Source: Opitutaceae bacterium
Lineage (GTDB): Bacteria > Verrucomicrobiota > Verrucomicrobiia > Opitutales > Opitutaceae
Reading direction: 5' to 3'
Length of the DNA: 64,000 bases
NCBI GenBank assembly: GCA_016711225.1
Contig: JADJTK010000009.1
Location: 186,001-250,000, forward strand
Position numbers and translations under genes: made by a program. This document shows positions 10,109 to 18,998 of this stretch, one piece after another; position 1 is the stretch's first letter, and each line of letters starts with the position of its first letter. The notes below the pieces were generated by a model. That model was not told the DNA's origin. It did no database searches and saw nothing but the letters and a program-made list of their open reading frames with translations.

Positions 10109-10196
10109 CGCAGTTTGTTTGCCGCCGGCCACGGCTGGCGCCATCCCATGGCCAGTCGCGGCCGCCCCGATTTCTTCAATTCTTGCCGCCCCTTCC

Positions 10197-11662
10197 ATGC
10201 CTCCGACCTCGCTTTCCGCTCCTTCGGTCACTCCCGCGATGGGGAAGACCCTCTTCCGCGCGGGCACGCTTCGGTACACTTCCCGCGGGTTGATCGCGGT
10301 GTTTGCCTGGCTGCTCGGAGGCGAGGTCGTCTTCACGCTGATCGACATGGTCGAGCCGAAGATTCTGCCGCTGATCCTGAAGCATCATGGCGCCTCGGAC
10401 ACGGCGATCGGCGTGATCATCGGCTCGTTCAACGCCGTGCTGCAGTTGCTGATCATGCCGCCGTTGGGCTACTACTCGGACCGGCTGCGCACCCGCTGGG
10501 GGCGGCGCATTCCGATTCTGTTCCTCTCGATTCCGTTCGTCACTTTCTTCCTGGCCCTGACCCCTTCGCGCCCGAGATCGCCCGTTGGCTGGAGGGGAGC
10601 GGAGGCCTCGGCCCGTGGATGCGCTCGCTGCCGGTGACGCCGGTGATTCTGGTTTTTGCCGGGTTGGTCCTGCTGTATCGGGCCGCTCAAAACATCACCA
10701 ATGTCATGTTCTTTGGCCTGCTGCGCGACGTGGTGCCCGACACGCACATGGGCCGGTTCCTCGCGCTGTTTCGCCTGTTTGGTGCCGGCACGACTTTCAT
10801 CCTCACCTATTGGCTGCTCGGCATGGCCACCACGCACAGCAAGCCGATCTTCCTCGGCATCGCGGCGCTCAATCTCGTCGGGTTTTCCGCCATCTGCTGG
10901 TTTGTGCGCGAGGGGCAGTATCCCGAGATGGGCGCGGCGGAGGCCTCGGCGCCGTCCGCCTCGCGCATTGCCCGCTTTTGGAGCGCCACGCGCACCTTTA
11001 TCGCGGAATCGTACCGGCATCCGGTGTATCTGTGGGTCTACTTTGTGCGCGTCTGCCTGTACGGTGCGCTGCTGGGGCTGTCGGGTTTCACCGTCTTCTT
11101 CCCCCAGCGTGAGCTCGGCATGGATCTCACCAGCGTGGGCCACATGATGGCCTGGCCGTCGTTGGTGTGGGTGTTTATTGCGTACCCGATGGGGCGGTTG
11201 ATCGACTCGCGCGGTGCGCTGTTCGTGCTGCAACTCGGGCTGGTGATGATCACGGTCGGCTACGGTCTGTCGTATTTCCTCGTGGTGGGACCGATCAGCT
11301 TCCTGGTGTCTTCGCTCGTGACCGGCGTGGCTTTCTGGTTGGTGATGGTCGCGCAGCTCAAGCTCACCCAGGAGATCTTCCACCCCATGCGCTACAGCCA
11401 GCTGGCGGGGGCCAACACCATTGTCCAGTCGCTCATGATCGCGATCATCATCAGTCCGGCCTGCGGTTGGATTCTCGATGCGCTCAAGGGCTGGAGCTTC
11501 ACCTTTCCGATGCCCTGGGTGGGGGATGTCGCCTTTGGCCCTTACCGTCTCGTCAACCTCATGATGGCCGCCCTCTATGGGGCCGCCTGGTTCGGTGTGA
11601 TCATGGTGAAGCGCCATCGTGACAAGCTCGGCGGGCGTGATGGCTATGTTGCGCCGTTGTGA
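10197..11662 (+). pseudogene. MFS sugar transporter (GPH/SLC45-like), one frameshift
   Basis: About 488 residues with some twelve hydrophobic segments. The conserved loop YYSDRLRTRWGRRIP after the first helices is typical of glycoside-pentoside-hexuronide and SLC45-type symporters. The frame from 10197 runs into out-of-frame sequence after TFFLALTP. The rest (FAPEIARWLEG onward) is in another frame to 11662. A single C missing from the run at 10561-10564 restores one protein. The ATG at 10197 is chosen; 10239 is the alternative, and neither has a ribosome site. It would carry oligosaccharides released in the periplasm across the inner membrane. The GH43 gene starts about 20 bases after its stop, so the two are likely co-transcribed. 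Confidence 0.85.
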
Positions 11663-11683
11663 GCGAAGTCTATTCCGGTGAAC

Positions 11684-13546
11684 ATGCGCGATCTCCTCGC
11701 TCTGATCTTCGCCCTGTCGATTCTACCGTTTGGTGGAGCGGAGCCGGTGCTGTCCTGGGGCGATCAGGGCGATGGCGGCTTTCGCAATCCAGTCCTGCCG
11801 GCCGACTACTCGGACCCGGATGTGATCCGTGTGGGCGATGACTTCTACCTGGTCGCCTCGGAGTTCCATTTCATGGGCATCCAGATCCTGCACTCGCGGG
11901 ATCTGGTGAACTGGCAGGTCATCACCCGCGTCTTCGATCGGCTGCCGTCGGCAGCGAAATACGATGAGATGACTGGCTACGGTGAGGGCACGTGGGCGCC
12001 GACGCTGCGCTACCACGACGGCCGCTTCTTCCTCTACGTCTGCACACCCCACGAAGGCTTGTTTCTCTGGACCGCGCGTGATCCGGCGGGCCCGTGGTCC
12101 GAGCGGATCACCGTGAAGGCCGTCGACCAGTGGGAGGATCCGTGCCCGTTCTGGGACGACGACGGCCAGGCCTATCTGGTGCGTGGGCGGCTTGGGGCCG
12201 GTCCGCTGTTCCTGCACCGGATGAGCGCGGACGGCACGCGGTTGCTTGACGATGGGGTTGAGATTTACCGCGGCCCGGTGGCCGAGGGTCCCAAGCTCTT
12301 TAAGCGCGAGGGCTGGTACTACCTCTCGCTGCCCGAGGGCGGAGTGGAACGCGGAGGCCAGTCGGTCCTGCGCTCGCGCAGTCTTTATGGTCCCTACGAG
12401 CGCCGCGTGGTCGTGCCCGACGGCGGCCCGCATCAGGGCGGCATCGTGGAACTCGAGAGCGGCGAGTCTTGGTTCATCGGCTTCAAATCGAGCGGGCACC
12501 TTGGCCGGGTCTGCCATCTGCAGCCGGTCCGCTGGCAGGACGGCTGGCCTGTCTTCGGCGAGAACGGACGTCCGGTCCTCAGCGGCAGAAAGCCGGTGGT
12601 CGGTGCAAACGAGCCGATCGCCCATCCACAGACCAGCGACGCGTTCGACACTCCGGCGCTGTCGCCCCAATGGCAATGGAATCACAATCCCACTTCCGAC
12701 GCCTGCTCGCTCACGGAGCGCCCCGGCTGGCTACGCCTGCGTGGGCAAGCGGCCGGGGAGTTGGCGCTGGCTCGCAATACGCTTACCCAGAAGCTTTGGG
12801 GCCAGTCGGGAACGGTTGAGATCAAGGTCGATGCGGACCGCCTCACCGAAGGGCAGCAGGCCGGCCTGGCGTTCATGAGCGGCAAGGTATTCGGCACCAT
12901 GGGCGTGTGCCGCGAGGGCGGGACACTGCGGATCATCAGAGACGGGTCCATCGGGCCGGCCCTCGACGCGTCCAGCGTCTGGTTGCGCGGAGCGTATCAC
13001 GGCGCCGAGGCCCGGTTGGCGTACAGCGTCGATGGCACGGAGTTCACGGATACCGGCACTGCGATCCCGCTGAAGTTCAGCCAATGGAAGGGCGCGCGCC
13101 TCGCGCTCTTCTGTTATGGGCCCGGCGGCGGCTCGGCGGACTTCGACTACTTTCGTTTCACCCACGGCTCGAGGCCTTGTCTGTCGCGATGCCGGAGGCG
13201 ACGCCGATCGACCGCGAGGCGCTCGTGCGCCGGCACAATCCGGTGGTGCGTTCGGTCGACCCCACGGCGCCGCTCACCGTGGGCAATGGAGGGTTCGCGT
13301 TCACGGTGGACGTCACCGGGCTGCAGACTTTCGGGGAGCTCTACTGGCAACGTGGTATTCCGCTGGAGACCCTCGCGCGCTGGTGTTGGGTCACCGATCC
13401 GAACCCTCAGGGCTACACCTTGGCCGACGCCAACCAGGACTACACCCAAGCGGACGGGCGCGTGGTCGGCTACCCGACGCGCTCCGGCACGCCGGCCGGG
13501 GACTGGTTGCGCAGGAATCCACGGCTGCAACCGCTGGGCCAGCTAA
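11684..13546 (+). CDS. GH43 beta-xylosidase/arabinofuranosidase-like glycosidase, stop lost near 13170
   Basis: A signal peptide (residues 1-20) precedes a five-bladed GH43 domain at about 25-310. It contains the start motif NPVLPADYSDPDVIRVGDDF with its catalytic Asp, a WEDPCPFWDDDGQAYL segment, and the acid Glu in a VAEGPKLFKREGWYYL segment. A C-terminal beta-sandwich of the GH43_C2 type (about 325-493) ends in FDYFRF. Family-like sequence ends at about 13168, but the frame has no stop until 13546 and overlaps the next gene in another frame. Removing one C at 13170 turns TCGA into TGA directly after FRFTHG, so a one-base insertion is the likely cause. A GTG at 11678 is an alternative start. 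It would trim xylose or arabinose residues from hemicellulose or pectin side chains. Confidence 0.85.
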   Translation: MRDLLALIFALSILPFGGAEPVLSWGDQGDGGFRNPVLPADYSDPDVIRVGDDFYLVASEFHFMGIQILHSRDLVNWQVITRVFDRLPSAAKYDEMTGYGEGTWAPTLRYHDGRFFLYVCTPHEGLFLWTARDPAGPWSERITVKAVDQWEDPCPFWDDDGQAYLVRGRLGAGPLFLHRMSADGTRLLDDGVEIYRGPVAEGPKLFKREGWYYLSLPEGGVERGGQSVLRSRSLYGPYERRVVVPDGGPHQGGIVELESGESWFIGFKSSGHLGRVCHLQPVRWQDGWPVFGENGRPVLSGRKPVVGANEPIAHPQTSDAFDTPALSPQWQWNHNPTSDACSLTERPGWLRLRGQAAGELALARNTLTQKLWGQSGTVEIKVDADRLTEGQQAGLAFMSGKVFGTMGVCREGGTLRIIRDGSIGPALDASSVWLRGAYHGAEARLAYSVDGTEFTDTGTAIPLKFSQWKGARLALFCYGPGGGSADFDYFRFTHGSRPCLSRCRRRRRSTARRSCAGTIRWCVRSTPRRRSPWAMEGSRSRWTSPGCRLSGSSTGNVVFRWRPSRAGVGSPIRTLRATPWPTPTRTTPKRTGAWSATRRAPARRPGTGCAGIHGCNRWAS

Positions 13547-15288
13547 CGTTGGAATGGGACAAACCCGACGGCACGGCGCTGGCCCCGGAGGATATTCTGG
13601 AACCGGAGCAGCAGCTTGATCTGTGGACCGGCATTATCACCAGTCGCTTCAAGCTCGGCGGCGTGCCGGTCACGGTGACCACCGCCTGCCACCCGCAGGT
13701 CGATGCCCTCGGGCTGCGTCTTGAGTCCGAATTGGTTCGGCAAGGGAAGCTCCGCGTGCGGCTGGACTTCCCGCGCGGCCACGATCCGAGCGTGAAGAAC
13801 ACGCCGGCGCTGGATTGGAGCCGGCCGGAAACGCACGAGTCGATCCTTTCCGGCACGACCGATCATTCGCTGGTGACGCGGTCAGTCGCAGGAACCCAGT
13901 ACCACGTTGCGCTCGGCGGCCAGGTGCGTCGAGTTGGGCCCCATGCCTTCACCCTGAGCGCAGATGGGCAGGCGGGAAGCGTGGAGTTCACGGTTTCGTT
14001 TGTGTCAGCTGCGCCCGGAACAACGCCCGATTCAGCCGCCATACTTGCCGCGAGTGCCGACGCTTGGCAGCGCTTCTGGCGCGGTGGAGCGGCGGTCGAC
14101 TTCACCGGCAGCACCAACCCGCTCGCGCCGAAGGTGGAGGAGCGGATCGTGCTTTCGCGCTATCTCACCGCCGTGCAGTGCGTGGGTGATGTCCCCCCGC
14201 AGGAAAGCGGGCTGACCTGCAATACGTGGTACGGCAAGCACCACACCGAGATGCTTTGGTGGCATGCGGCGCATTTTGTCCTCTGGGGCCAGCCGGAGCT
14301 GGCCAAGCGTAGCCTCGACTGGTTTGTGGCCCGGCTGCCCGAGGCGCGCACGTTGGCCACCACTCGCGGATTGAGCGGCGCGCGGTGGGCGAAGATGGTC
14401 GGCCCCGACGGCCGCGAGAGTCCAGGGGGCAATCCGCTCATCGTTTGGAATCAGCCGCATCCGATCTATCTCGCCGACCTGATCCTGCGCCAATCCCCTT
14501 CGGCCGAGAATCTCGCGGCGTATCGCGACCTCGTGCTGGAGACGGCGGAGTGCCTGGCGTCGATGCTCGTCTTCGACCCGGAACGCGGGGAATACGTCCT
14601 CGGTCCGCCGCTCTGGATCGCCCAGGAAATCCATGATCCGGCGACGAGCCGGAATCCGGCCTTCGAGCTGGCCTACTGGCGTTGGGCGCTCGATACCGCC
14701 CAGCGTTGGCGCGTGCGCTCCGGTCTCGGGCGCAAGGGCGAGTGGGACGCGATCATCGCCCATCTCCCGCGGCTGCCCCAGAAGGACGGGAAGTATGTCG
14801 CGCTCGAATCGAGCCCCGACACTTGGGATACTCTCGCCAGTCGGCACGATCACCCGGAGATGTTGATGGCCCTCGGCTTCCTGCCGGCCACGCCCTCGGT
14901 GGATCGTGCGACGATGGACCGCACCCTCGACGCGGTACTCGCGCAGTGGGACTGGAAGACCAAGATCTGGGGGTGGGACTATCCGATGATCGCGATGACC
15001 GCGACCCGTCTTGGTCGGCCGGAGGTCGCCGTGGAGGTGCTGATGCGCGAAGGGCCGAACAACCGATACACCTCGAATGGGCACTGTCCGCAGGGCGGGG
15101 ACGAGGCGCGGCGGGACCAATCCAAGGGCCGGCGCGAGATCGCGGTCTATCTTCCGGCCAACGGCGCGTTTCTTTCCGCCGTTGCGCTCATGGTCGCCGG
15201 CTGGGCCGGTTGCGAAGCGCCTCATCCCGGGTTTCCCGCAGACGCCACGTGGACGATTCGCGCGGAAGGGCTGCAGTCTCTGCCGTGA
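13189..15288 (+). CDS. Six-hairpin (alpha/alpha)6-barrel glycosidase-like protein
   Basis: A protein of 699 residues with an N-terminal beta-sandwich (about 1-290) and a C-terminal helical barrel region (about 300-690). The layout is that of GH65/GH95/GH63-like six-hairpin enzymes. The segment WYGKHHTEMLWWHAAHFVLW sits where these enzymes hold substrate and carries a candidate catalytic Glu; the exact family cannot be fixed by eye. No signal peptide is visible at the ATG at 13189, but the upstream gene lost its stop through an indel and no stop exists in any frame between them, so an original fusion with the GH43 is not excluded. A GAGG lies 14 bases upstream. It belongs to the polysaccharide locus. 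Confidence 0.7.
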   Translation: MPEATPIDREALVRRHNPVVRSVDPTAPLTVGNGGFAFTVDVTGLQTFGELYWQRGIPLETLARWCWVTDPNPQGYTLADANQDYTQADGRVVGYPTRSGTPAGDWLRRNPRLQPLGQLTLEWDKPDGTALAPEDILEPEQQLDLWTGIITSRFKLGGVPVTVTTACHPQVDALGLRLESELVRQGKLRVRLDFPRGHDPSVKNTPALDWSRPETHESILSGTTDHSLVTRSVAGTQYHVALGGQVRRVGPHAFTLSADGQAGSVEFTVSFVSAAPGTTPDSAAILAASADAWQRFWRGGAAVDFTGSTNPLAPKVEERIVLSRYLTAVQCVGDVPPQESGLTCNTWYGKHHTEMLWWHAAHFVLWGQPELAKRSLDWFVARLPEARTLATTRGLSGARWAKMVGPDGRESPGGNPLIVWNQPHPIYLADLILRQSPSAENLAAYRDLVLETAECLASMLVFDPERGEYVLGPPLWIAQEIHDPATSRNPAFELAYWRWALDTAQRWRVRSGLGRKGEWDAIIAHLPRLPQKDGKYVALESSPDTWDTLASRHDHPEMLMALGFLPATPSVDRATMDRTLDAVLAQWDWKTKIWGWDYPMIAMTATRLGRPEVAVEVLMREGPNNRYTSNGHCPQGGDEARRDQSKGRREIAVYLPANGAFLSAVALMVAGWAGCEAPHPGFPADATWTIRAEGLQSLP

Positions 15289-15365
15289 AGCCGGCAGACT
15301 GGTGGATGATGGCGTGATTGCTCGCGCTCAGTTTCGGGCCGGCGCGGGCCTCACTGCTGGGAGTT

Positions 15366-17003
15366 CTATGCCGGACGGATGGATCTGGTTTGGAAGACGG
15401 CATCCGCGCCGTTGAAGCCGTCACTGTCGCTCACGCGTAAGGCGGTGGCGCGTTCCAACACCCAGTCCCTCGGCGTGGCGACCGGCCGCAACCGGACTCC
15501 GGAGAATTCCGCCGCCACTGCATTTTCCAGCCACAGCGCCGGGCGTTCGTCGGGAGCGAGCAGTTGCATCGTCACATTGCACACGGCGAGGCCGCTGACG
15601 TGGCGCGCGAAGAGCCCCCACGAGGGCAGGGTGCCGAACAGCATCGGTTCAGGGTAGTCGGTGGGCATCTCGGGCACCGTCCGGGCGGCGTCGGCCGCGG
15701 TGCCGCCGCCACGGGAATACAGATGGATGTCGGTCAGCCAGAGGTCGACCACCGGATGGTCCTCGAGGCCGGCAATGAAGATGCCCTGCTCCGGGGCCAC
15801 GTCGTAGGCGACGACGTTGTTGATCGCGATTCGCCGCGCCGAGCCCGGCTCGGTGATCCCGGGCGCTCGCAGGCGGGCCCCGAGCCGGACAAAAATGGGG
15901 GCGTTCATCACCTCGCGCATCGTTAGGTTGGAGACCACGATGTCCTCCATCAATCCTCCGTCCACCTGCTCAAGCGCCAAGCCGCGGCAGAACTCGAAGA
16001 CGCAGTTGGTGATCGCGATGTTGCGGTAGCCGCCGCTGCCTTCTGTGCCCAGCTTGATGCGGCCGATCGGCCCGCCGCGGTGGCGGATGACGCGCGAACG
16101 CCGCCCGTCGTACAACGTGCCTTCCTCGAAGCCGCTGACGTAGCAGTCGCTGATCGTCACGTTCTCCACTGGGCGCAGCACGCCCGCCCCGAAGGAGGAC
16201 TTGATGCAGATGCCGTCATCCCAGGGCGAATTCACCGAGCACTTGGAGATGCGCACATTGCAGCAGGCATCGATGTCGATGCCGTCGCGGTTGGTGTCGA
16301 TCAGGAGATTGTCGATGGTGAGGTTGTCGCAGGCTGTCGCGAGGATGGCGAAGTGGCCGCCGTGCAGGATGGTGAGATCGCGTACGGTCACGTTGCGGCA
16401 ACCACGCAGCGCGATGGCTTTGTTGCCCACGCCCGACGGCAGCACGTCGCGACCATGAGGATAGCCGAACGGGCCCGGGGCTGCCGCCACGGCGATGCCC
16501 TCGACCGGGCCGTCGGCCTCGAGCACATCGGGCAGGTGGCCTGGAGGCTGTGGGCCGACGACGCCGACGGGGAGGGCCACCCGGCCGTTGCCCCGACTGA
16601 GCCCCCGGCCGAAAATCCGCCCGGGGCCGCGGATGACGACGCCATCAAGGTCTTCGCCCCAGATGAGGCTGTTGCGGAAGCGCGAGTGGCCGAAGTCCTG
16701 GTACACGTTGGGCGCGGCCTCCTCGGGGGCGTCGTAGCCGCCGGCTTCGCCCGCGGGCGGCGGTTCGGCGGCGATGAGGGTCGCTCCGGAATCGAGCGCG
16801 AGGGTGATGCGGCTCTGCAGCCGGAGGGAGTGGCTGAGGTAGTCGCCGGCCGGAAACACCACCGTACCGCCGCCGGCGGCATGGGCGGCAGCGATCGCCC
16901 GATTAATGGCGGCAGTGTCGAGGGTGAAGCCGTCGCCCTTGGCTCCGTGGGAGCGGACATCAAATATGGAGCTGCGGGGGGAGTCGGGAGTGGCTTGTTT
17001 CAC
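15366..17003 (-). CDS. GH28 polygalacturonase-like glycosidase
   Basis: A protein of 545 residues with the right-handed beta-helix pattern of pectinases. GH28 landmarks are present: an FDVRSHGAKGDG start segment, NRDGIDIDACCNV, WDDGICIKS with its paired Asp, and a GRIKLGTEGSGG segment carrying the R-I-K motif. The GTG at 17003 (VKQATPDSPRSS) is preferred; a longer frame from 17192 would begin inside the putative operator and adds implausible sequence. No signal peptide is seen with this start, which suggests an intracellular or periplasmic exo-enzyme acting on imported oligogalacturonides. It converges on the six-hairpin gene and is probably controlled by the LacI-type regulator through the upstream 15-bp motif. 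Confidence 0.85.
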   Translation of the reverse strand: MKQATPDSPRSSIFDVRSHGAKGDGFTLDTAAINRAIAAAHAAGGGTVVFPAGDYLSHSLRLQSRITLALDSGATLIAAEPPPAGEAGGYDAPEEAAPNVYQDFGHSRFRNSLIWGEDLDGVVIRGPGRIFGRGLSRGNGRVALPVGVVGPQPPGHLPDVLEADGPVEGIAVAAAPGPFGYPHGRDVLPSGVGNKAIALRGCRNVTVRDLTILHGGHFAILATACDNLTIDNLLIDTNRDGIDIDACCNVRISKCSVNSPWDDGICIKSSFGAGVLRPVENVTISDCYVSGFEEGTLYDGRRSRVIRHRGGPIGRIKLGTEGSGGYRNIAITNCVFEFCRGLALEQVDGGLMEDIVVSNLTMREVMNAPIFVRLGARLRAPGITEPGSARRIAINNVVAYDVAPEQGIFIAGLEDHPVVDLWLTDIHLYSRGGGTAADAARTVPEMPTDYPEPMLFGTLPSWGLFARHVSGLAVCNVTMQLLAPDERPALWLENAVAAEFSGVRLRPVATPRDWVLERATALRVSDSDGFNGADAVFQTRSIRPA

Positions 17004-17183
17004 GGGAGAAGGGTATGGCGGCGTCGGCGATGGGGCGGGCACGCCCAAGAAGCTGAGCGGCCGCGGTCCATTGAGGCAACGTGCGTTACAGCCGGGCGAC
17101 CGGCGGCAAGGGAGGGGATGTTGGCTAGCGAAGTGGCATGCGCATGGTCGCCGCAGAGGCCAAGAGGGGCCAACCCTGCGGGG

Positions 17184-17198
17184 GCTTTCCACGTAAAA
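17184..17198 (-). promoter_or_regulatory. Candidate LacI operator, site 3
   Basis: These bases are the exact reverse complement of the 15-mer at 7472-7486 and lie about 180 bases upstream of the GH28 start. The exact match between two promoter regions of one locus in otherwise GC-rich DNA is the main argument for a common regulator. Confidence 0.45.
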
Positions 17199-17421
17199 CC
17201 CGGTTGCTGGTTTTTTTGTCCGGCCGCCCCGGTGCTGGTTTCGAGCCCCCGCCTTTCGAAGCCCCGAGGTTAGCCGAAAGCGCTCAACGGATTCCGGTGA
17301 AAGCCGCGACGAGCTGGAGAGCAGCAGGAGGCGAGGGGGCGATGCGACACGCCGCTTCCTTTAGGTCCACGCAGGGGTAGGGATTGCCATGTGGCAACGA
17401 ATCGGGTACGTAGCGGCCCAG

Positions 17422-17988
17422 ATGAAAACCTATGCGACATATGGGCTGGCGGGCGCGCTGTTGGGGGCGCTGCAAACGCTGGTGTTGTTCTTTCTCGGTT
17501 TCCACGGTGAGCGCGCCCACCTGCTCAACGATTGGAAGGTATCGGTGCCTCTCGGCGTTTTCGGCTTTGGACTCGGGGTTGCGGTGATCGTGCTGGGCCT
17601 GCGCGCCTGGCGCGAAGCCTCCCCGAACAAAGCCATGAGCTATGGTCGGGGCGTGGGCGGAGGGACGCTCATCGGGCTCTGGCAGGGGTTGGGCAGCGCG
17701 GCGTTCCTGTTGCTCTATGGCTTAGCCATCAATCCCGGCTTCAAGGAGGCCATGGTGGCTAATCAAATGGCCCAACTGCGCGCCAAAGGCGGGATACCGG
17801 CAGAGGGCTATGCGATGGCGGAAAACATGCTGAACATCACCCTCAGCCCGGTGGTACAGGCGGTGGGGGCGTTGGTCGGCAGTGTTGTCCTGGGTACGAT
17901 CGTGGCGTTGGTCGCCGCGGCGGTGCTGCGACGTGAGGCGACGGAGGGTTTCGCCAGCGAGCCTCCAGCCGCGGGGGGACGCGATTGA
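17422..17988 (+). CDS. DUF4199-like membrane protein
   Basis: A protein of 188 residues with four hydrophobic helices (about 5-28, 45-63, 87-105 and 140-168). The opening MKTYATYGLAGALLGALQ and the spacing of helices match DUF4199 proteins, which are small, widespread inner-membrane proteins of unknown function. The ATG at 17422 fits the usual family start; an in-frame ATG at 17389 adds eleven residues. Neither has a clear ribosome site. It stands alone between the GH28 gene and the end of the long minus-strand cluster. No role can be assigned from context. Confidence 0.7.
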   Translation: MKTYATYGLAGALLGALQTLVLFFLGFHGERAHLLNDWKVSVPLGVFGFGLGVAVIVLGLRAWREASPNKAMSYGRGVGGGTLIGLWQGLGSAAFLLLYGLAINPGFKEAMVANQMAQLRAKGGIPAEGYAMAENMLNITLSPVVQAVGALVGSVVLGTIVALVAAAVLRREATEGFASEPPAAGGRD

Positions 17989-18209
17989 TCCATTTGACGG
18001 CGGTTACGCTCTTGTGATGTCCGGACTTCGCCGGTGCCGCACGCCGTCGTCGGGGAAGGTGTCCGCGATCATTGGAGTTTTTCTGCGTGCCACGATTGGG
18101 ACAGCCGCCTCCGGCCGCATGCTCTAGCCGCGTCCATCGGTGTGAATTCGAGGTTCCATGTCCCGGAGAAGAAGCCGCAGATCTGCGGACGGCGTTCCCG
18201 CTGACGTCG
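17989..18209. other. Convergent intergenic region, nothing recognised
   Basis: About 220 bases lie between the end of the DUF4199 gene and the last gene of the minus-strand cluster. No terminator-like hairpin with a T run was found for either strand, although both transcription units should end here. Confidence 0.4.
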
Positions 18210-18998
18210 CTACGCCCGGGCACAGCCCAGGAGCACCGAGATATCGGGGCGCGGGTGGACCACCCGCCACTCTGCCAGCGGGGCCGCAGAGCGTTCGATC
18301 ACTGCCGCGGGCAGCACTCCGTAGTTGAGGATCAAGGCGGAGGGCCAGCCCAGCGCGCACAACCGGCGGATGAGCTCGTCGTGGATGCCGCAGGGGCTCG
18401 TGCCGCCGGGATAGGCGGAAAGGGCGGGCATCTGGTCGTAGTAGTGGCCGTCGCGCGTCTCGTCGTAGAGATCGGTGGGGCCACCCCAGGGTGGGTCGCC
18501 GAAGAGCAGATCGGGGGGCTCGGCCGCCGCCGGCCAGGCGGAGAGAAAATCGCTCTCCAAAAGCTCGAGCGCCACGCCGTGGGCCGCAGCATTGGTCCTG
18601 GCTAAGGCCAGGGCGGGTGGGTCGATATCGAGTCCGGTGAAGGACCACTCCGGGTGTTCGATCTTCAGCGACAGCGAGAGGGTTCCCGCGCCGATGCCGA
18701 ACTCGAGCAGGCGGAGTGGGCGCCTGAGCTGCGCGGCGAGGCTCGTACCGGCCGAGGCCACCGCATCGACAAGATGGGTGAGCTCGGGATCGGTGATGTA
18801 GGCGCGGTGGTCCATGGTGAATCGGTGGCCCCGAAACAGGAGGAAGCCGGCGACATAGGGCGCTGGTTCCCCGGCCGCATGCCGCTGCCTCATCTTCGCC
18901 AGGAGGCCCTCGTCCCCGCCGGCGGCAAGGATCAGCAGGGAGTCGTCCTGTGGATCCGCCGGGCGGCCGGGGGCCGGTGTTTCGGAAAGCGGATTCAT
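18210..18998 (-). CDS. Class I SAM-dependent methyltransferase (PrmC/N6-like, DPPW motif)
   Basis: A protein of 262 residues. The SAM-binding loop is LLEFGIGAGTLSLSL (about residue 102), with the acidic residue of motif II in FTGLDIDPPALALA. The catalytic motif reads FGDPPWGGP. PrmC-type glutamine methyltransferases carry NPPY here and DNA/RNA adenine-N6 enzymes carry DPPY/DPPW, so the target may be RNA, DNA or protein. The ATG at 18998 overlaps the stop of the phosphatase gene (ATGA), making this the last coupled gene of the 23-gene cluster. A longer frame to 19091 is out of keeping with this overlap. Why a methyltransferase ends a partner-switching operon is unknown. Confidence 0.75.
   Translation of the reverse strand: MNPLSETPAPGRPADPQDDSLLILAAGGDEGLLAKMRQRHAAGEPAPYVAGFLLFRGHRFTMDHRAYITDPELTHLVDAVASAGTSLAAQLRRPLRLLEFGIGAGTLSLSLKIEHPEWSFTGLDIDPPALALARTNAAAHGVALELLESDFLSAWPAAAEPPDLLFGDPPWGGPTDLYDETRDGHYYDQMPALSAYPGGTSPCGIHDELIRRLCALGWPSALILNYGVLPAAVIERSAAPLAEWRVVHPRPDISVLLGCARA

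Noticed and set aside
13100..13300. Natural GH43-glycosidase fusion protein
   Set aside because: The domains are in different frames and deletion of one C at 13170 creates a stop right after the GH43 C-terminal domain. The fusion is kept only as an alternative.
17201..17218. T7 run considered as a terminator
   Set aside because: No stem precedes it on the plus strand, and it lies upstream of both flanking genes.
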